Origin: Streptomyces sp. NBC_01381
Lineage (GTDB): Bacteria; Actinomycetota; Actinomycetes; Streptomycetales; Streptomycetaceae
Reading direction: 5' to 3'
DNA length: 64,000 bases
Assembly: GCF_026340305.1 (NCBI RefSeq)
Contig: NZ_JAPEPI010000004.1
Coordinates: 1-64,000, forward strand
Position 1 is the stretch's first letter. Each line of letters begins with the position of its first letter. Under the pieces are notes generated by a model. That model saw nothing but the letters and a program-made list of their open reading frames with translations, ran no database searches and was not told where the DNA came from. Position numbers and translations under genes: made by a program. Of the stretch, positions 38,510 to 47,269 are shown piece by piece.

Positions 38510-38626
38510 ATGCTCGGGCACGTGGAAAGCCACTCCTTGCCGCGGACACCCACCTTCTTCGACTTGGACAAGACGGTCATTGCGAAATCGACCACGCTGG
38601 CCTTCAGTAAGTCGTTCTACCGCTGA
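38510..38626 (+). pseudogene. HAD-IB phosphatase N-terminal remnant
   Basis: 38 codons that include PTFFDLDKTVIAKSTTLAFS then KSFYR and a stop. This is the first catalytic motif (DxDxT) of HAD-IB family hydrolases of streptomycetes, which normally run to about 270 residues. The remaining motifs are absent. It was cut off by whatever brought in the downstream genes. Confidence 0.75.
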
Positions 38627-38700
38627 CGGTGGCGGTGGCGCTGTGCAGGCAACGGGCGTGTGTGCTCGTAGACCTCGCCGCTCCGACACGGAAACGGACG

Positions 38701-39354
38701 TCAGTCTGATTCCTCTGAACGGGGTTGCTTGGGGACGGAACCAGGGCTCGTACTCGTGGGGATTCCGAGGTCGACGACGTTGCGGCTGGCAGGGCGCCGG
38801 TCGAGTTGGGTGAGTTTCTCCTCCGCTCCGGCAAGGCTCACCTGCAGCCCTTCCACTGGCGCTGCCAGAACCGGCTGCCGACGCACGGGGTTGTACGGCG
38901 CTCGGGCGCCCAGCGCATAGGCGACCCCGGACCACGTGACGGTGTAGGACCGGTACTCCCGCGAGCTGCTGTCGCGGATCCCGATCAGCCCTTCGTACGG
39001 CGCGAGGGACAGATGGCCAGGCGATTGTGCGAAGGGCGTCCACGTACTGAGCGCCATCAACTTGCGCACCAGCCGGGTCACCAGGCGCCGGACAGGAACG
39101 TGCTGCACGTACAGCCACTCCGCGCCTCCGGGAGTCGACATGTGGTGGGAGCAATACGCTTCGAGCTGTGCCATCACGTGCTCGACGCGTGCGTTCACCT
39201 CGTGCCGGTCGAGCGGCAACGCCTCCGGTTCGGCCGTTGTGATCTTGTCCGAGTGCAGTCGGGCGAGGGCGCCTGCGCCGACCAGCTCCCATAAGGGCTC
39301 GCCGCCGGACTCAGTGAGGGCTATACCGAGGGAGCTTCGCTGCTGGGCCTTCAC
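38701..39354 (-). CDS. Hypothetical protein
   Basis: 217 residues starting at a GTG that overlaps the stop of the HAD phosphatase gene (GTGA), so it is translationally coupled. Features: EALPLDRHEVNARVEHVMAQ, EWLYVQHVPVRRLVTRLVRK, APYEGLIGIRDSSSREYRSY, and a low-complexity C-terminus. There are no membrane segments and I recognise no domain. The coupling implies a role with the phosphatase. Confidence 0.6.
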   Translation of the reverse strand: MKAQQRSSLGIALTESGGEPLWELVGAGALARLHSDKITTAEPEALPLDRHEVNARVEHVMAQLEAYCSHHMSTPGGAEWLYVQHVPVRRLVTRLVRKLMALSTWTPFAQSPGHLSLAPYEGLIGIRDSSSREYRSYTVTWSGVAYALGARAPYNPVRRQPVLAAPVEGLQVSLAGAEEKLTQLDRRPASRNVVDLGIPTSTSPGSVPKQPRSEESD

Positions 39355-40070
39355 CGCGGGCTCTCCTTGACGAAGGTTGTGGGGCGGCGGTTCGCGTCGA
39401 GGAGCCGGAGGAGATCTTTCGGAGTTCGAGCAATCTCAGGCGTGGGCGTCCCAGGGCGCCCGTAGCCCCAACCTGCGTGGACGTAGGAGACACCTGCGCG
39501 GTGCGCTGCCTCTTGGTCCACTGCCATATCGCCCACGTACGTACCGTGGGCCGGGTCGGCACCGAGATCGATGAGGGCGAGGAGCAGGGGGTCCGGCGCG
39601 GGCTTCCCGCGCCCTTGCCCACCGGGGACGCGGACCGTGGCGAATGGACACCCGAGCTGCGCCAATAGCGGTGCGGCGCGGTCAACCGGCTTCGACGTCA
39701 CGACTCCGAGCTGCCAGTCGGCGGCCACGAAGGCGTGGAGGACTTCGGCGATGCCGTCGAATTGACTCGCCAGCTGCGCGGCAGCCTGCGACGCATCCGA
39801 GTAGGTCGCGTGAATTCGGTCAGCTTCGACGAGTTCGAGCCGCTCCATGATGTCGTCGAAGGGCCGGCCCAAGTGCCGCTCGTATTCCGCGAACGGCATG
39901 TCGATGCCGTGTGTCTTCTGCACCGCGCGCCACGCCGTCTCCATGACCGGACGCGTGTCTACGAGCACGCCATCCAGGTCGAGGAGCAGCACTTGGTGCT
40001 GTTCAACGTCGACGTCCATCTTCTCCCTCGGGGCCATAGGTGAGGCGGCGGGCGAGCGCCGAATAGGCAT
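39351..40070 (-). CDS. HAD-family phosphatase (Gph-like)
   Basis: 239 residues from the ATG at 40,070 (GGAGGTGTTCGCC). HAD motif I is LLLDLDGVLVDTRPVMETAW, motif II LGVVTSKPVDRAAPL, motif III the lysine in GKPAPDPLLLALIDLG, and motif IV YVGDMAVDQEAAHRAG. The helical cap type (C1) matches phosphoglycolate phosphatase-like enzymes. The substrate is unknown, probably a small phosphorylated metabolite. It is coupled to a hypothetical protein downstream. Confidence 0.9.
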   Translation of the reverse strand: MPIRRSPAASPMAPREKMDVDVEQHQVLLLDLDGVLVDTRPVMETAWRAVQKTHGIDMPFAEYERHLGRPFDDIMERLELVEADRIHATYSDASQAAAQLASQFDGIAEVLHAFVAADWQLGVVTSKPVDRAAPLLAQLGCPFATVRVPGGQGRGKPAPDPLLLALIDLGADPAHGTYVGDMAVDQEAAHRAGVSYVHAGWGYGRPGTPTPEIARTPKDLLRLLDANRRPTTFVKESPR

Positions 40071-40114
40071 GGCGAACACCTCCAGGTCCGACAGGGCGGG
40101 GCAAGGGGCAAGCG

Positions 40115-40603
40115 CTACGACGCGGGGCAGGGATCCGGACGCCTTACGAGCGCCACCACCCGCTTCCCGCTGCCGTCCGCCTTGGGGCAGGCCACCCACG
40201 CGTCGGCTTCGGCTGACACGAGCTGCAAGCCGCGCCCATCGATCGAGTCGACCGAGGCGTCCCGTGGAGTCGGCGGCAGTGGGGAGCTGTCCTCCACCTC
40301 GATCCCCACCCCGCCGGTGTGAACGGCGAGCGTCAGCGTGATGTGTTCCTTACGATCGTCGGCCGATTTGTCCTCGGAGCCCCCTGGCGCTGCGGGAGAA
40401 CAGCCATGCCGCTCGGCATTGGTGGTGAGCTCGCTGACGATCAATACGGTTCGGTCCAGGAGGTCTTCCAGACCCCAGTCCGTGAGTGCCTCGCGAGTGA
40501 AGGCGCGGGCCTCGCGTGGTGCCCGGTCGCTTGCCGTCATCGTCAGACTCTTCCGGCGCTCGGCTGCGCCGATGACGCTGGCCAGGGCTTGATCGGTGAC
40601 CAT
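40115..40603 (-). CDS. RsbW-like ATP-binding regulator (HATPase_c_2)
   Basis: 162 residues. The GHKL ATPase N-box is VLIVSELTTNAERHG, and the G-box region is GRGLQLVSAEADAWVACP with ending GKRVVALVRRP. The N-terminal half carries APREARAFTREALTDWGLED, typical of the many streptomycete RsbW/anti-sigma-like kinases. Such proteins bind sigma factors or antagonists, but the partner is not evident here. The ATG at 40,603 follows GAGGAGCCGGCG. A small ORF ends 10 bases upstream. Confidence 0.88.
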   Translation of the reverse strand: MVTDQALASVIGAAERRKSLTMTASDRAPREARAFTREALTDWGLEDLLDRTVLIVSELTTNAERHGCSPAAPGGSEDKSADDRKEHITLTLAVHTGGVGIEVEDSSPLPPTPRDASVDSIDGRGLQLVSAEADAWVACPKADGSGKRVVALVRRPDPCPAS

Positions 40604-40613
40604 CGCCGGCTCC

Positions 40614-40748
40614 TCACAGCGTCCGGCGGGGTCCGTCAAGGAGTCGACGGGCAACCGCTTCCGGCAGCGTCCGAATGCCCCCGTCCCCCTGGCTGACGGG
40701 CGTTGAAGCCGTGGAGGCTGGCGATGCGGGTGCTGTAGAGCTGGCCAT
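40614..40748 (-). CDS. Small ORF upstream of RsbW-like gene
   Basis: 44 codons (MASSTAPASPASTASTPVSQ to the end LPEAVARRLLDGPRRTL). The composition is Ser/Thr/Ala/Pro-rich at the start, with a short amphipathic end. A GGAAGGA stretch lies 12 or more bases before the ATG, a little far. It stops ten bases before the ATPase gene. It may be a leader or a small partner protein, or just an open frame. Confidence 0.35.
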   Translation of the reverse strand: MASSTAPASPASTASTPVSQGDGGIRTLPEAVARRLLDGPRRTL

Positions 40749-41008
40749 GGTGCGCGCGTTCCTTCCGTGGTGGGGGCCAACGGCAAGTGAGGCTCACTAC
40801 TCGCCAGGGGCACCTCGTCGCCGTATGAAGCCGAGTGCGCGTCCGGTACGGCTGCTGGTGCTGATCACGGCGGCCGGAGCGGCTCCCGCTATGCCACGTA
40901 TGAGGTACGGGGTAAAGCGAACCGCGCACTTCAGGAACCATGAAGTCGGCATTGGGGATGCATTCCGCCACACTCGTGCGCATAGGTTGTATGGGAACGG
41001 AGGACGTT

Positions 41009-41825
41009 ATGGCGGAGGCGGATGTGGTTGTAGGGGGTCGAACTGTGCCCGGTCCCCTGCAGGGACGGCATGTCGCGGTGACGGGCGGCTCTCGTGGCTT
41101 GGGTGAACAGGTCGTGCGCCTGCTCTTGGCCCACGGCGCGCTCGTCTCCACATGCGGGCGGAACGCGGACCGCCTCGATGCGCTCAATGCCTCGGTGCAG
41201 AAGGATGGCCTGCCGGCCTTGTTCACCTGTCCGTTGGACGTCACGGACGCGGAGGCGCTGAAGGACTTCGTCGACGCCGCCGTGGCAGAGCGCGGGGGCC
41301 TGCACGGCGTGGTGGCGTGTGCCGGGGGGAGCGGCTGGTCGTTCGCTGGGGGAGTCGACTGCGCAGGACTGGACGACCACTTGGGAACTGAACGCCGGGC
41401 ACTCCGCACGCCTCGCCGCGGCGGCCCTTCCTCACCTTCGGGCCGCAGGCGGCGGTGCTGTCGTCGTGATCGCGTCGATCTCCGGATGGAAGCCAGGCCC
41501 CCAGGCACAGTACGGAGCGGCGAAGGCGGCGCAGATCCACCTCGTCTCGTCCCTGGCCCGTGAGCTGGGCCCGGACAACATCCGGGTCAACGCCGTCTCG
41601 CCTGGCTCGATGCTCATCCCAGGGAAGAGATGGGATCGCATGCGTACGGAGGATCCTGCGGCGTACGAGCGTTTCCTGGACGAGTTCCCGGCTCGCTCGC
41701 TGGTGTCCCCGGTCGAGGTCGCTGAGGTTGTGGCGTTCCTGCTGTCGGACGGGGCGCGGGGCATCTCAGGAGCTAACATCCCTGTCGACCGGGCGCAGAA
41801 CGCACCGACCCCGGACGGTTACTGA
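41009..41825 (+). pseudogene. Short-chain dehydrogenase/reductase, frameshifted in a G run
   Basis: Two frames join at a six-base G run (41,324-41,329). The first reads GRHVAVTGGSRGLGEQVVRL (TGxxxGxG NAD(P) site), CPLDVTDAEALKDFVDAAV and GVVACAGG. The second continues GAAGRSLGESTAQDWTTTWE, VVVIASISGWKPGPQAQYGA with catalytic S and YxxxK (YGAAK), and RVNAVSPGSMLIPGKRW to the end. Corrected by one base it is a complete SDR of about 271 residues. The ATG at 41,009 follows GGAGGACGTT. A real one-base insertion and a sequencing error are both possible. Confidence 0.85.
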
Positions 41826-41830
41826 TCTCG

Positions 41831-43213
41831 TCAGGCGGCGCCGAGGATGGGTTTCGCTTTCCGCTCGAATTCGCGGACCAACGGCTCATTTCGGCGCGGC
41901 TCGAGCCGCGTTCTGAATTCTCGGAGGGCCTGGACGGAGCGCTCCGAGTGGACGCCGCCCAATCCATTCAAGGCGTGGGTGGCCGTGTTGATCGCCTCGT
42001 CGAGGCGGCCCTGCTGAAGGTGAGCGGTGGCCAGGACCGACCGGCTGATTGCCTGCCGACGGCGGCGCTCGGCGTTCGCGGAGACCGATGCTTCAGCCAG
42101 CCGTTCGGCTTTCGCGGACTCGCCCAAGTCCCTGTGACATAGGGCTGCTTCGGCCTCCAGGTAGTGGGGGTCTAGGTACCGAACCCACTCCGACTCCTGC
42201 AGGGCACCCCGGCTGACGTCCAGAGACTGGGTCGCCCCGTGCAGCGAAGCCGTGGCGGCCCGCCCGTCGCCGAGGGCCGCGTACCCGCGTGCGGCCATGG
42301 CATGGAGGCGCATCAGGCCCATCGGGCTGCCCGCCGACTTGGCGGTGGCAATACCGGTTCGAGCCAGTGCGACACCATCGCGCGGATAGCCAAGGTTAAT
42401 GAAGAGGTGCGACAGGCCGGCGAGGATCTGCCCGCCGAGCACCCGGTCCCCACCTTCCCTGCACAGGCTGAGGGCCATGTTCATATTGCACAGGGCCAGG
42501 CCGTACTCCGCCGAGTCGTACGAACACCAACCCGCCATCGCAGCCAACCTGGCGCCGGCGGTGAAGAGCTGCTTCCGCTGGTGATGAGGGATGCCGCGCT
42601 GCTGGAGCATCGGAACGACTTCGATGGTCAGGTAGTTCACGATACTGGAGTGCACTCCTCCACCACCGTAGGTGTTGTCCATCTGGTCGAACATCTTGAT
42701 CATGGCTTGGACTTGCTCGACCTGGCCGCCACCCTCGACGACGGCCAGGGTCGGCTGCTGTTCCTCTTCCAGCAGCCAGAGCAGCCACTGCCTCTATGGC
42801 TCCAGCAACGCAGATGCCACAAAGGGCACGGCGCCGAGGAGGCTGCGTCGGGAGATGGCGGTGGATCCGAGTTCGGCGAGCGTGTGCAGCGTTTCACCCA
42901 CGTCTCCACAGTAAGACAGGGCGCGCGTAATCACCGGTTTCAGTGGGTCAGCTGTGAAGCCTAAGTCCGCTGGCGCCACGGGCCGGTTCAGCATCTCGGA
43001 AAGCGCGGCGGCGATGAACTCCGTCGCCCGTCCCCTGGGTTGCATTCCCTGGAGCCACCGATTGACCGACGCCTTGTCGTAGCGCATCACCACACCTTGG
43101 CGGCGGCCCAGTTCGACGACCCGACGAGCCAGCGCGGCGTGCGAACAGCCCGCTTCCTTCAACACGACCAAGAGCGTCTTGTTGGGTTCGCTCGACGCTG
43201 TCTCACCGCTCAT
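41831..43213 (-). pseudogene. HTH/TPR transcriptional regulator interrupted by one amber codon
   Basis: A single frame of about 460 codons. The N-terminal helix-turn-helix-like part (AGCSHAALARRVVELGRRQG, YDKASVNRWLQGMQPRGRAT) runs to ASALLEP. A TAG (42,794-42,796) follows, then the same frame reads RQWLLWLLEEEQQPTLAVVE and the TPR part (MIKMFDQMDNTYGGGGVHSS, LGGQILAGLSHLFINLGYPR). The family reads on as EPQRRWLLWLL, so the change is most simply CAG to TAG. Full-length relatives are streptomycete regulators implicated in sporulation. Codon use on both sides is normal, suggesting a recent mutation. Confidence 0.85.
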
Positions 43214-43432
43214 ACGTCGATGATGCCCATGCGATCACTCTCTGTCCCAGCCTTTGGACAGCCTGCCACGCGAGTACAACCCCCGTACAACCGGACAACC
43301 GCAATGCCCCCTGCTATCGCGGACCTCATCTGCCGAGACTGGGGACGCGCCAGAGGTGGCGAGCTCATGCCCCTTGCCATCTCCGGACTGAGCCGCCGGA
43401 GAGTTCGGCGGCGACCAGAAGGGGACTCATGC
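43214..43432. other. Interval left of the IS630-type element
   Basis: About 220 bases of upstream DNA of the HTH/TPR regulator. No gene or recognised site is seen. Confidence 0.35.
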
Positions 43433-43435
43433 CTA

Positions 43436-44584
43436 CTGAGCCTGAACTCGTGGTGTCGTAGCTGCTGACTGGTCTTGATCCTGGCGGTATGCCGTTGTCA
43501 TGAGGTACGCGCAGGGCGGCGGTCTGGCGGACGAGCGGCGTGAGTTCCGCGAGGGCATTCGGCAGGTGGCGGCCGAGCGGTTCGCCCTTGGTGAGCCGAG
43601 CTCGGTGATCGCGAAGGATCTGCGGGTCAGCGTCCGGTCGGTGCAACGGTGGCGGAAGTCGTGGACGAAGGGCGGCCCACGGGCCTTGCGCTCGTCTGGG
43701 TCGGCCTCGCCACCACGTCTGAGTGAGGCCCAATTTGCGCAGCTGGAAGCAGAGTTGGTCAAGGGCCCGGTCGCGCATGGCTGGCCGGATCAGCGGTGGA
43801 CGCTGACCCGCGTGAAGACGGTCATCGGTCGTCGCTTCCACAAGAGCTACACCATCCAGGGCGTGCGCAAGCTGCTGATCCGCCACGGCTTCTCCTGTCA
43901 GATCCCGGCCAGGCGGGCCCTCGAGCGCGACGATGAGGCGATCACCGGCTGGGTGAAGGAGACTTGGCCGCTGGTGGAAGCACCGCGGCGGCGCTCGACG
44001 CCTGGATCGTCTTCGAGGACGAGTCCGGCTTCTCGATGACGCCGCCGATCGCCCGCACTTGGGCGAGGCGCGGGCAGACACCCGTCATCCGGGTCCGCGG
44101 CCGCTCCCGCCGACGGGTCTCGATCGCCGCCCTGACCTGCTACAAACAGGGCGAAAGCTCCCGGCTGATCTACCGGCCCCGCCGCGATGACGGCCGGCGC
44201 GACGGACGTAAGTCCTTCGCCGGGACCAATTACCGGGATCTGTTGCAGGTTGCCCACCAGCAACTCGGCGGCCCGATCGTGCTCATCTGGGACAACTTGA
44301 ACGTGCATCTGGACTCCCGCATGCGCGCCTGGATCGCCGAGCGGGACTGGTTGACCGTCCACCAACTGCCCTCCTATGCACCAGATCTCAACCCGGTCGA
44401 GGGCATCTGGTCCCTGCTACGGCGCGGCTGGCTCAGCAACATCGCTTTCACCAGCCCCGACCACCTGGTCCAGACCGTCCGGCGCGGTCTGCGCACGATC
44501 CAGTACCGCAACGATCTGATCGACGGATGTCTCGCCGGAACCGGCCTATCCCTCAACCCGACGACACCACGAGTTCAGGCTCAG
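43436..44584 (+). mobile_element. IS630-family insertion sequence
   Basis: About 1,149 bases bounded by TA dinucleotides (43,434-43,435 and 44,585-44,586), the known IS630 target duplication. Terminal inverted repeats are perfect: CTGAGCCTGAACTCGTGGTG at the left and its complement at the right, with at least 25 matching bases counting inward. It encodes a transposase in two overlapping frames. Confidence 0.9.
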
Positions 44585-44587
44585 TAG
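43500..44587 (+). CDS. IS630-family transposase in two overlapping frames
   Basis: Frame A (43,500-44,039) gives the HTH N-terminus (REGIRQVAAERFALGEPSSV, IAKDLRVSVRSVQRWRKSW). Frame B (open from 43,964 to 44,587) gives the DDE core: D in AWIVFEDESGFSMTPP, D in VLIWDNLNVHLDSRM, E in SYAPDLNPVEGIWSLLRR. The frames overlap by about 75 bases around GTGGAAGCACCGCGG. IS630 elements commonly make the full transposase by programmed frameshifting, so this need not be a defect. The last residues of frame B are encoded by the right inverted repeat. Confidence 0.88.
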
Positions 44588-44675
44588 TCCACCGCCCTGC
44601 GCGTACCTCATATCAACGGCGTACCGCGAGGATCAAGACCTGTCAGCAGCTACGACACCACGAGTTCAAGCTCAG
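44588..44675 (-). mobile_element. Inverted relic of an IS630-type left end
   Basis: Read on the reverse strand, this stretch repeats the left end of the adjacent element (terminal repeat, then AGCTGCTGA..GGTCTTGATCC and the ATGAGGTACGCGC start region) with about 8 differences in 90 bases, and ends at a TA (44,676-44,677). It is a diverged, truncated copy in opposite orientation, directly abutting the intact copy. Confidence 0.85.
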
Positions 44676-44716
44676 TAATCGGTCTCACTGCCGAGGCCCG
44701 TCTCAAGGAGGCAAAT

Positions 44717-45085
44717 CTGTCGAATCCCGCTCTCCGATCCGCCCGCTTCACTGCCCCCATCCTCTTGGCGCTCGGCGCTCTGAATGCATGGACCGCACAG
44801 GAGACGGAAGAATACGGTGCCCTTTCCACGACGCTGTGTCTATGCGTCTGCGCGGCTGGACTGTTCGGCGAGGACCTGGTGCAACGGGGCTACCGTCGTG
44901 ATCGAGCGGTCCTCGCGTACATCGCGGTGCACCCTGGAGCCGCAACTCGACACGTCGCCCAAGTCCTTGGCTCCTCCGAGCGCGTGGTGGCCCTTAGCCT
45001 CGGCCGACTCACCGAAGACGGGCTTCTGATGCTGGTCACGGATGGAGCGACCCCTGCTCTCCGCTCCTATCGACTGGCTTCCTGA
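44717..45085 (+). CDS. Small membrane-associated winged-helix-like protein
   Basis: 106-122 residues. AAGGAGG lies five bases before a CTG at 44,717, so a non-standard start is possible; the first conventional start is TTG 44,765. Two hydrophobic stretches (FTAPILLALGALNAW and STTLCLCVCAAGLFG) precede a C-terminal part resembling a MarR/ArsR-type wing domain (AVLAYIAVHPGAATRHVAQV, VALSLGRLTEDGLLML). It may be a membrane-tethered DNA-binding protein. It lies between the IS and the excisionase-integrase genes and may be cargo of the integrative element. Confidence 0.5.
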   Translation: MSNPALRSARFTAPILLALGALNAWTAQETEEYGALSTTLCLCVCAAGLFGEDLVQRGYRRDRAVLAYIAVHPGAATRHVAQVLGSSERVVALSLGRLTEDGLLMLVTDGATPALRSYRLAS

Positions 45086-45143
45086 AGCAGACGACACGAA
45101 CACCAGGGGCGCTTCCTTCGTGCTGGGCGATACATAGCAGACG

Positions 45144-45168
45144 ATCCCCGGTTAGCGAAACCGGGGAT
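45144..45168 (+). terminator. Hairpin terminator
   Basis: ATCCCCGGTT and AACCGGGGAT form a perfect 10-base stem around AGCGA, about 60 bases after the small winged-helix-like gene. Confidence 0.7.
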
Positions 45169-45525
45169 TCTCCAGAGCATTGATGTTGTTCGCACCCAGC
45201 TGTGCTTGGCGGTGGAGCCGTGGCGGACGCAGTTGGCAGCGCCGCACGCATTCGCGAGGAGGTAATAGCGCGGATGTTGTCACCTGCTGGCACGTCAATG
45301 ACCGCGCTTTCATGCCACGGCTATGGCTGCCCGCTACGCAAGTTCTCCCTCCGGACCGCTTGCCCGAGTGCCGTGAGGAAAACCACGCTGCGTCGATCCT
45401 CGATGCCTCGCTGCCTCTTCCCGTCCGCTCCATGAGGTGTGGCCGTGCAGAGCCGGGGAGCTGTGCTGCGTATGTGGGCCTGGATTTCCGGCATGAAGCC
45501 TTTATCGACACGAAGGTGATATTGC
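45169..45525. other. Interval upstream of excisionase gene
   Basis: About 357 bases. Short open frames are present, but none has a ribosome site with a recognisable product. It probably contains the promoter of the excisionase-integrase pair. Confidence 0.35.
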
Positions 45526-45723
45526 ATGGCTCGCCCTCCCGCGCTGAAGCTCGCCGAGGTTCTGGCGGAGATCCGTATGAGTCCGTCAGCGTTCTACCGA
45601 ATGCGCGCTCGCGGGCAAGGACCCCACATGATCAGGTTGCCCAATGGCGAACTCCGGTGCCGTCGCGCAGACCTGGACGCCTGGTGGGAAGCATGCGAGA
45701 GAGATTCTGACACTTGGCGATGA
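45526..45723 (+). CDS. Excisionase-like HTH protein (MerR/AlpA type)
   Basis: 65 residues. LAEVLAEIRMSPSAFYRMRA followed by GPHMIRLPNGELRCRRADLD and WW is the DNA-binding domain of excisionase/AlpA-like proteins of actinobacterial integrative elements. It bends DNA to direct the integrase toward excision. Its stop overlaps the integrase start (ATGA), the standard xis-int coupling. Confidence 0.85.
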   Translation: MARPPALKLAEVLAEIRMSPSAFYRMRARGQGPHMIRLPNGELRCRRADLDAWWEACERDSDTWR

Positions 45724-47108
45724 GCTACAACGTCCGCTTTTGGGGCATACGCGAGCGCCCTGACCGGCGCAAGCCTTTTATGGTCCGGTGGACGGTCGAT
45801 GGGCGCGAAAAGTCCGAGTCATTCATGACCTTCGGGCTCGCCGACAGCAGGCGCTCAAAACTGATGACGGCAGCGCGCGAAGGCGAGCCGTTTGATGTAC
45901 ACACAGGTTTGCCGGCGTCCGAGCTACGAGCCATCAAGCAGCGGACGACGTGGTACGACCTTGCCCACGAATACCTTGACCAACGGTGGGACCGCACGCC
46001 GGGAAACACCCGCCGCACTCTGGCCGACGCATTCGCCACGATCACACCTGCCCTGGTGCACTCTGGCGCGACCTATCCGGAGCCGCGGGTCCTGCGGCGC
46101 GCCTTGTACTCGTGGGCCTTCAACAAGAACGCATGGGCCCAAGAGCCGAACGAGGAGTGGCGGAAGGCCCTGGACTGGATAAAGCGCAACTCCCTGCCCG
46201 TCGGTGCACTCGCGGAAGCCGACGTGCTGCGACGGGCGCTGGACGCCCTGTGTCGCAAGCTGGACGGCAAGGCGGCTGCAGCCAAGACGGCGCGGCGCAA
46301 GAGGGCCGCGTTCAACGAAGTGCTCAACACTGCAGTGGAGAAAGGTTACTTCGGGGATAACCCCCTCAACGGACTCAGGTGGAACGCTCCGGCCGTCAAC
46401 GAGGAGGCGGACCCGGCTGCCGTTCCCAATCCGGCCCAGGTCGCCCGGCTCCTCGCGGCGGTTGCCCAGCAGTGCGGACGCGGTCCTCACCTTGAGGCGT
46501 TCTTCGGCTGCATGTACTACGCGGCCATGCGGCCCGCGGAGGTCATCCACCTCCGGCTCGATCAGTGTCACCTCCCCAAGACCGGGTGGGGGATGCTCAA
46601 CCTTTCGGGGGGCGTCGTCACCGCAGGAAAGGACTGGACGGACGACGGCGCGGTGCACGAGGTGCACTCGCTCAAGCGCCGTGCGGCTACCGCGACCCGA
46701 CCTGTGCCGATCCCGCCGCAGTTCGTGCGCATCCTCCGCGCGCACATCGAACGGTTCGGCGTGGCGCCGGACGGGCGGCTGTTCCGGAACCAGGCCGGCA
46801 ACTACGTGGACGCAGCCGCGTACGGCACAACCTGGGCGCGGGCACGGAAGTACGTCCTGACGCGCACGGAACTCGCCTCCGGGCTGGCCAAGCGGCCCTA
46901 CGATCTCCGGCACGCCGGGATCTCGTTCTGGCTGTACTCCGGTGTGGACCCGGCCGAATGTGCTCGCCGCGCGGGCCAGAGCATCGAGGTCCTCTTCCGC
47001 CACTACGCCAAGTTCCTGGACGGCGTCCGGGAGCAGGCCAACCGCCTCATTGAGCAGTCAATGCAGGAGTGGGACCGCGTCAGCCAGGGCGGGGCACCTG
47101 CGGGGTGA
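45720..47108 (+). CDS. Tyrosine-type site-specific integrase
   Basis: 462 residues from the ATG at 45,720. The N-terminal AP2-like/SAM part includes FMVRWTVDGREKSESFMTF and WYDLAHEYLDQRWDRTPGNT. The catalytic core has R in YYAAMRPAEVIHLRLDQ, the HxxR-like box RPYDLRHAGISFWLYSG (DLRHAG), and the tyrosine in VLFRHYAKFLDGVREQA. It recombines attP and attB of an integrative plasmid or phage. No tRNA is seen nearby and I could not find matching att repeats. It is about 19 kb from the lysis genes, so it more likely belongs to a separate element. Confidence 0.92.
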   Translation: MSYNVRFWGIRERPDRRKPFMVRWTVDGREKSESFMTFGLADSRRSKLMTAAREGEPFDVHTGLPASELRAIKQRTTWYDLAHEYLDQRWDRTPGNTRRTLADAFATITPALVHSGATYPEPRVLRRALYSWAFNKNAWAQEPNEEWRKALDWIKRNSLPVGALAEADVLRRALDALCRKLDGKAAAAKTARRKRAAFNEVLNTAVEKGYFGDNPLNGLRWNAPAVNEEADPAAVPNPAQVARLLAAVAQQCGRGPHLEAFFGCMYYAAMRPAEVIHLRLDQCHLPKTGWGMLNLSGGVVTAGKDWTDDGAVHEVHSLKRRAATATRPVPIPPQFVRILRAHIERFGVAPDGRLFRNQAGNYVDAAAYGTTWARARKYVLTRTELASGLAKRPYDLRHAGISFWLYSGVDPAECARRAGQSIEVLFRHYAKFLDGVREQANRLIEQSMQEWDRVSQGGAPAG

Positions 47109-47220
47109 GCCGGGGTTTGGTCCGCCACTGGTCCGGAACAGCTGGTCAGAAGGGGGATAGCGGTGGGAGAAACTGGGAGTTACAACGCAAACCGGGCCCT
47201 GCGCTGAGCGGGCCGAGTGG

Positions 47221-47262
47221 AAGGCGCCTGACGGGCAAAAGCCCAGGTCAGGCGCCTTTTCT
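47221..47262. terminator. Bidirectional terminator
   Basis: AAGGCGCCTGAC and GTCAGGCGCCTT form a 12-base stem (47,221-47,232 and 47,247-47,258) enclosing a smaller GGGC/GCCC hairpin, followed by TT. It serves the integrase gene from the left and the aldehyde dehydrogenase gene from the right. Confidence 0.75.
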
Positions 47263-47269
47263 CGTGCCT

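Noticed and set aside
43500..44587. IS630-type transposase as a pseudogene because of its split frames
   Set aside because: Overlapping frames with perfect terminal repeats and intact DDE residues fit programmed frameshifting known for this family.
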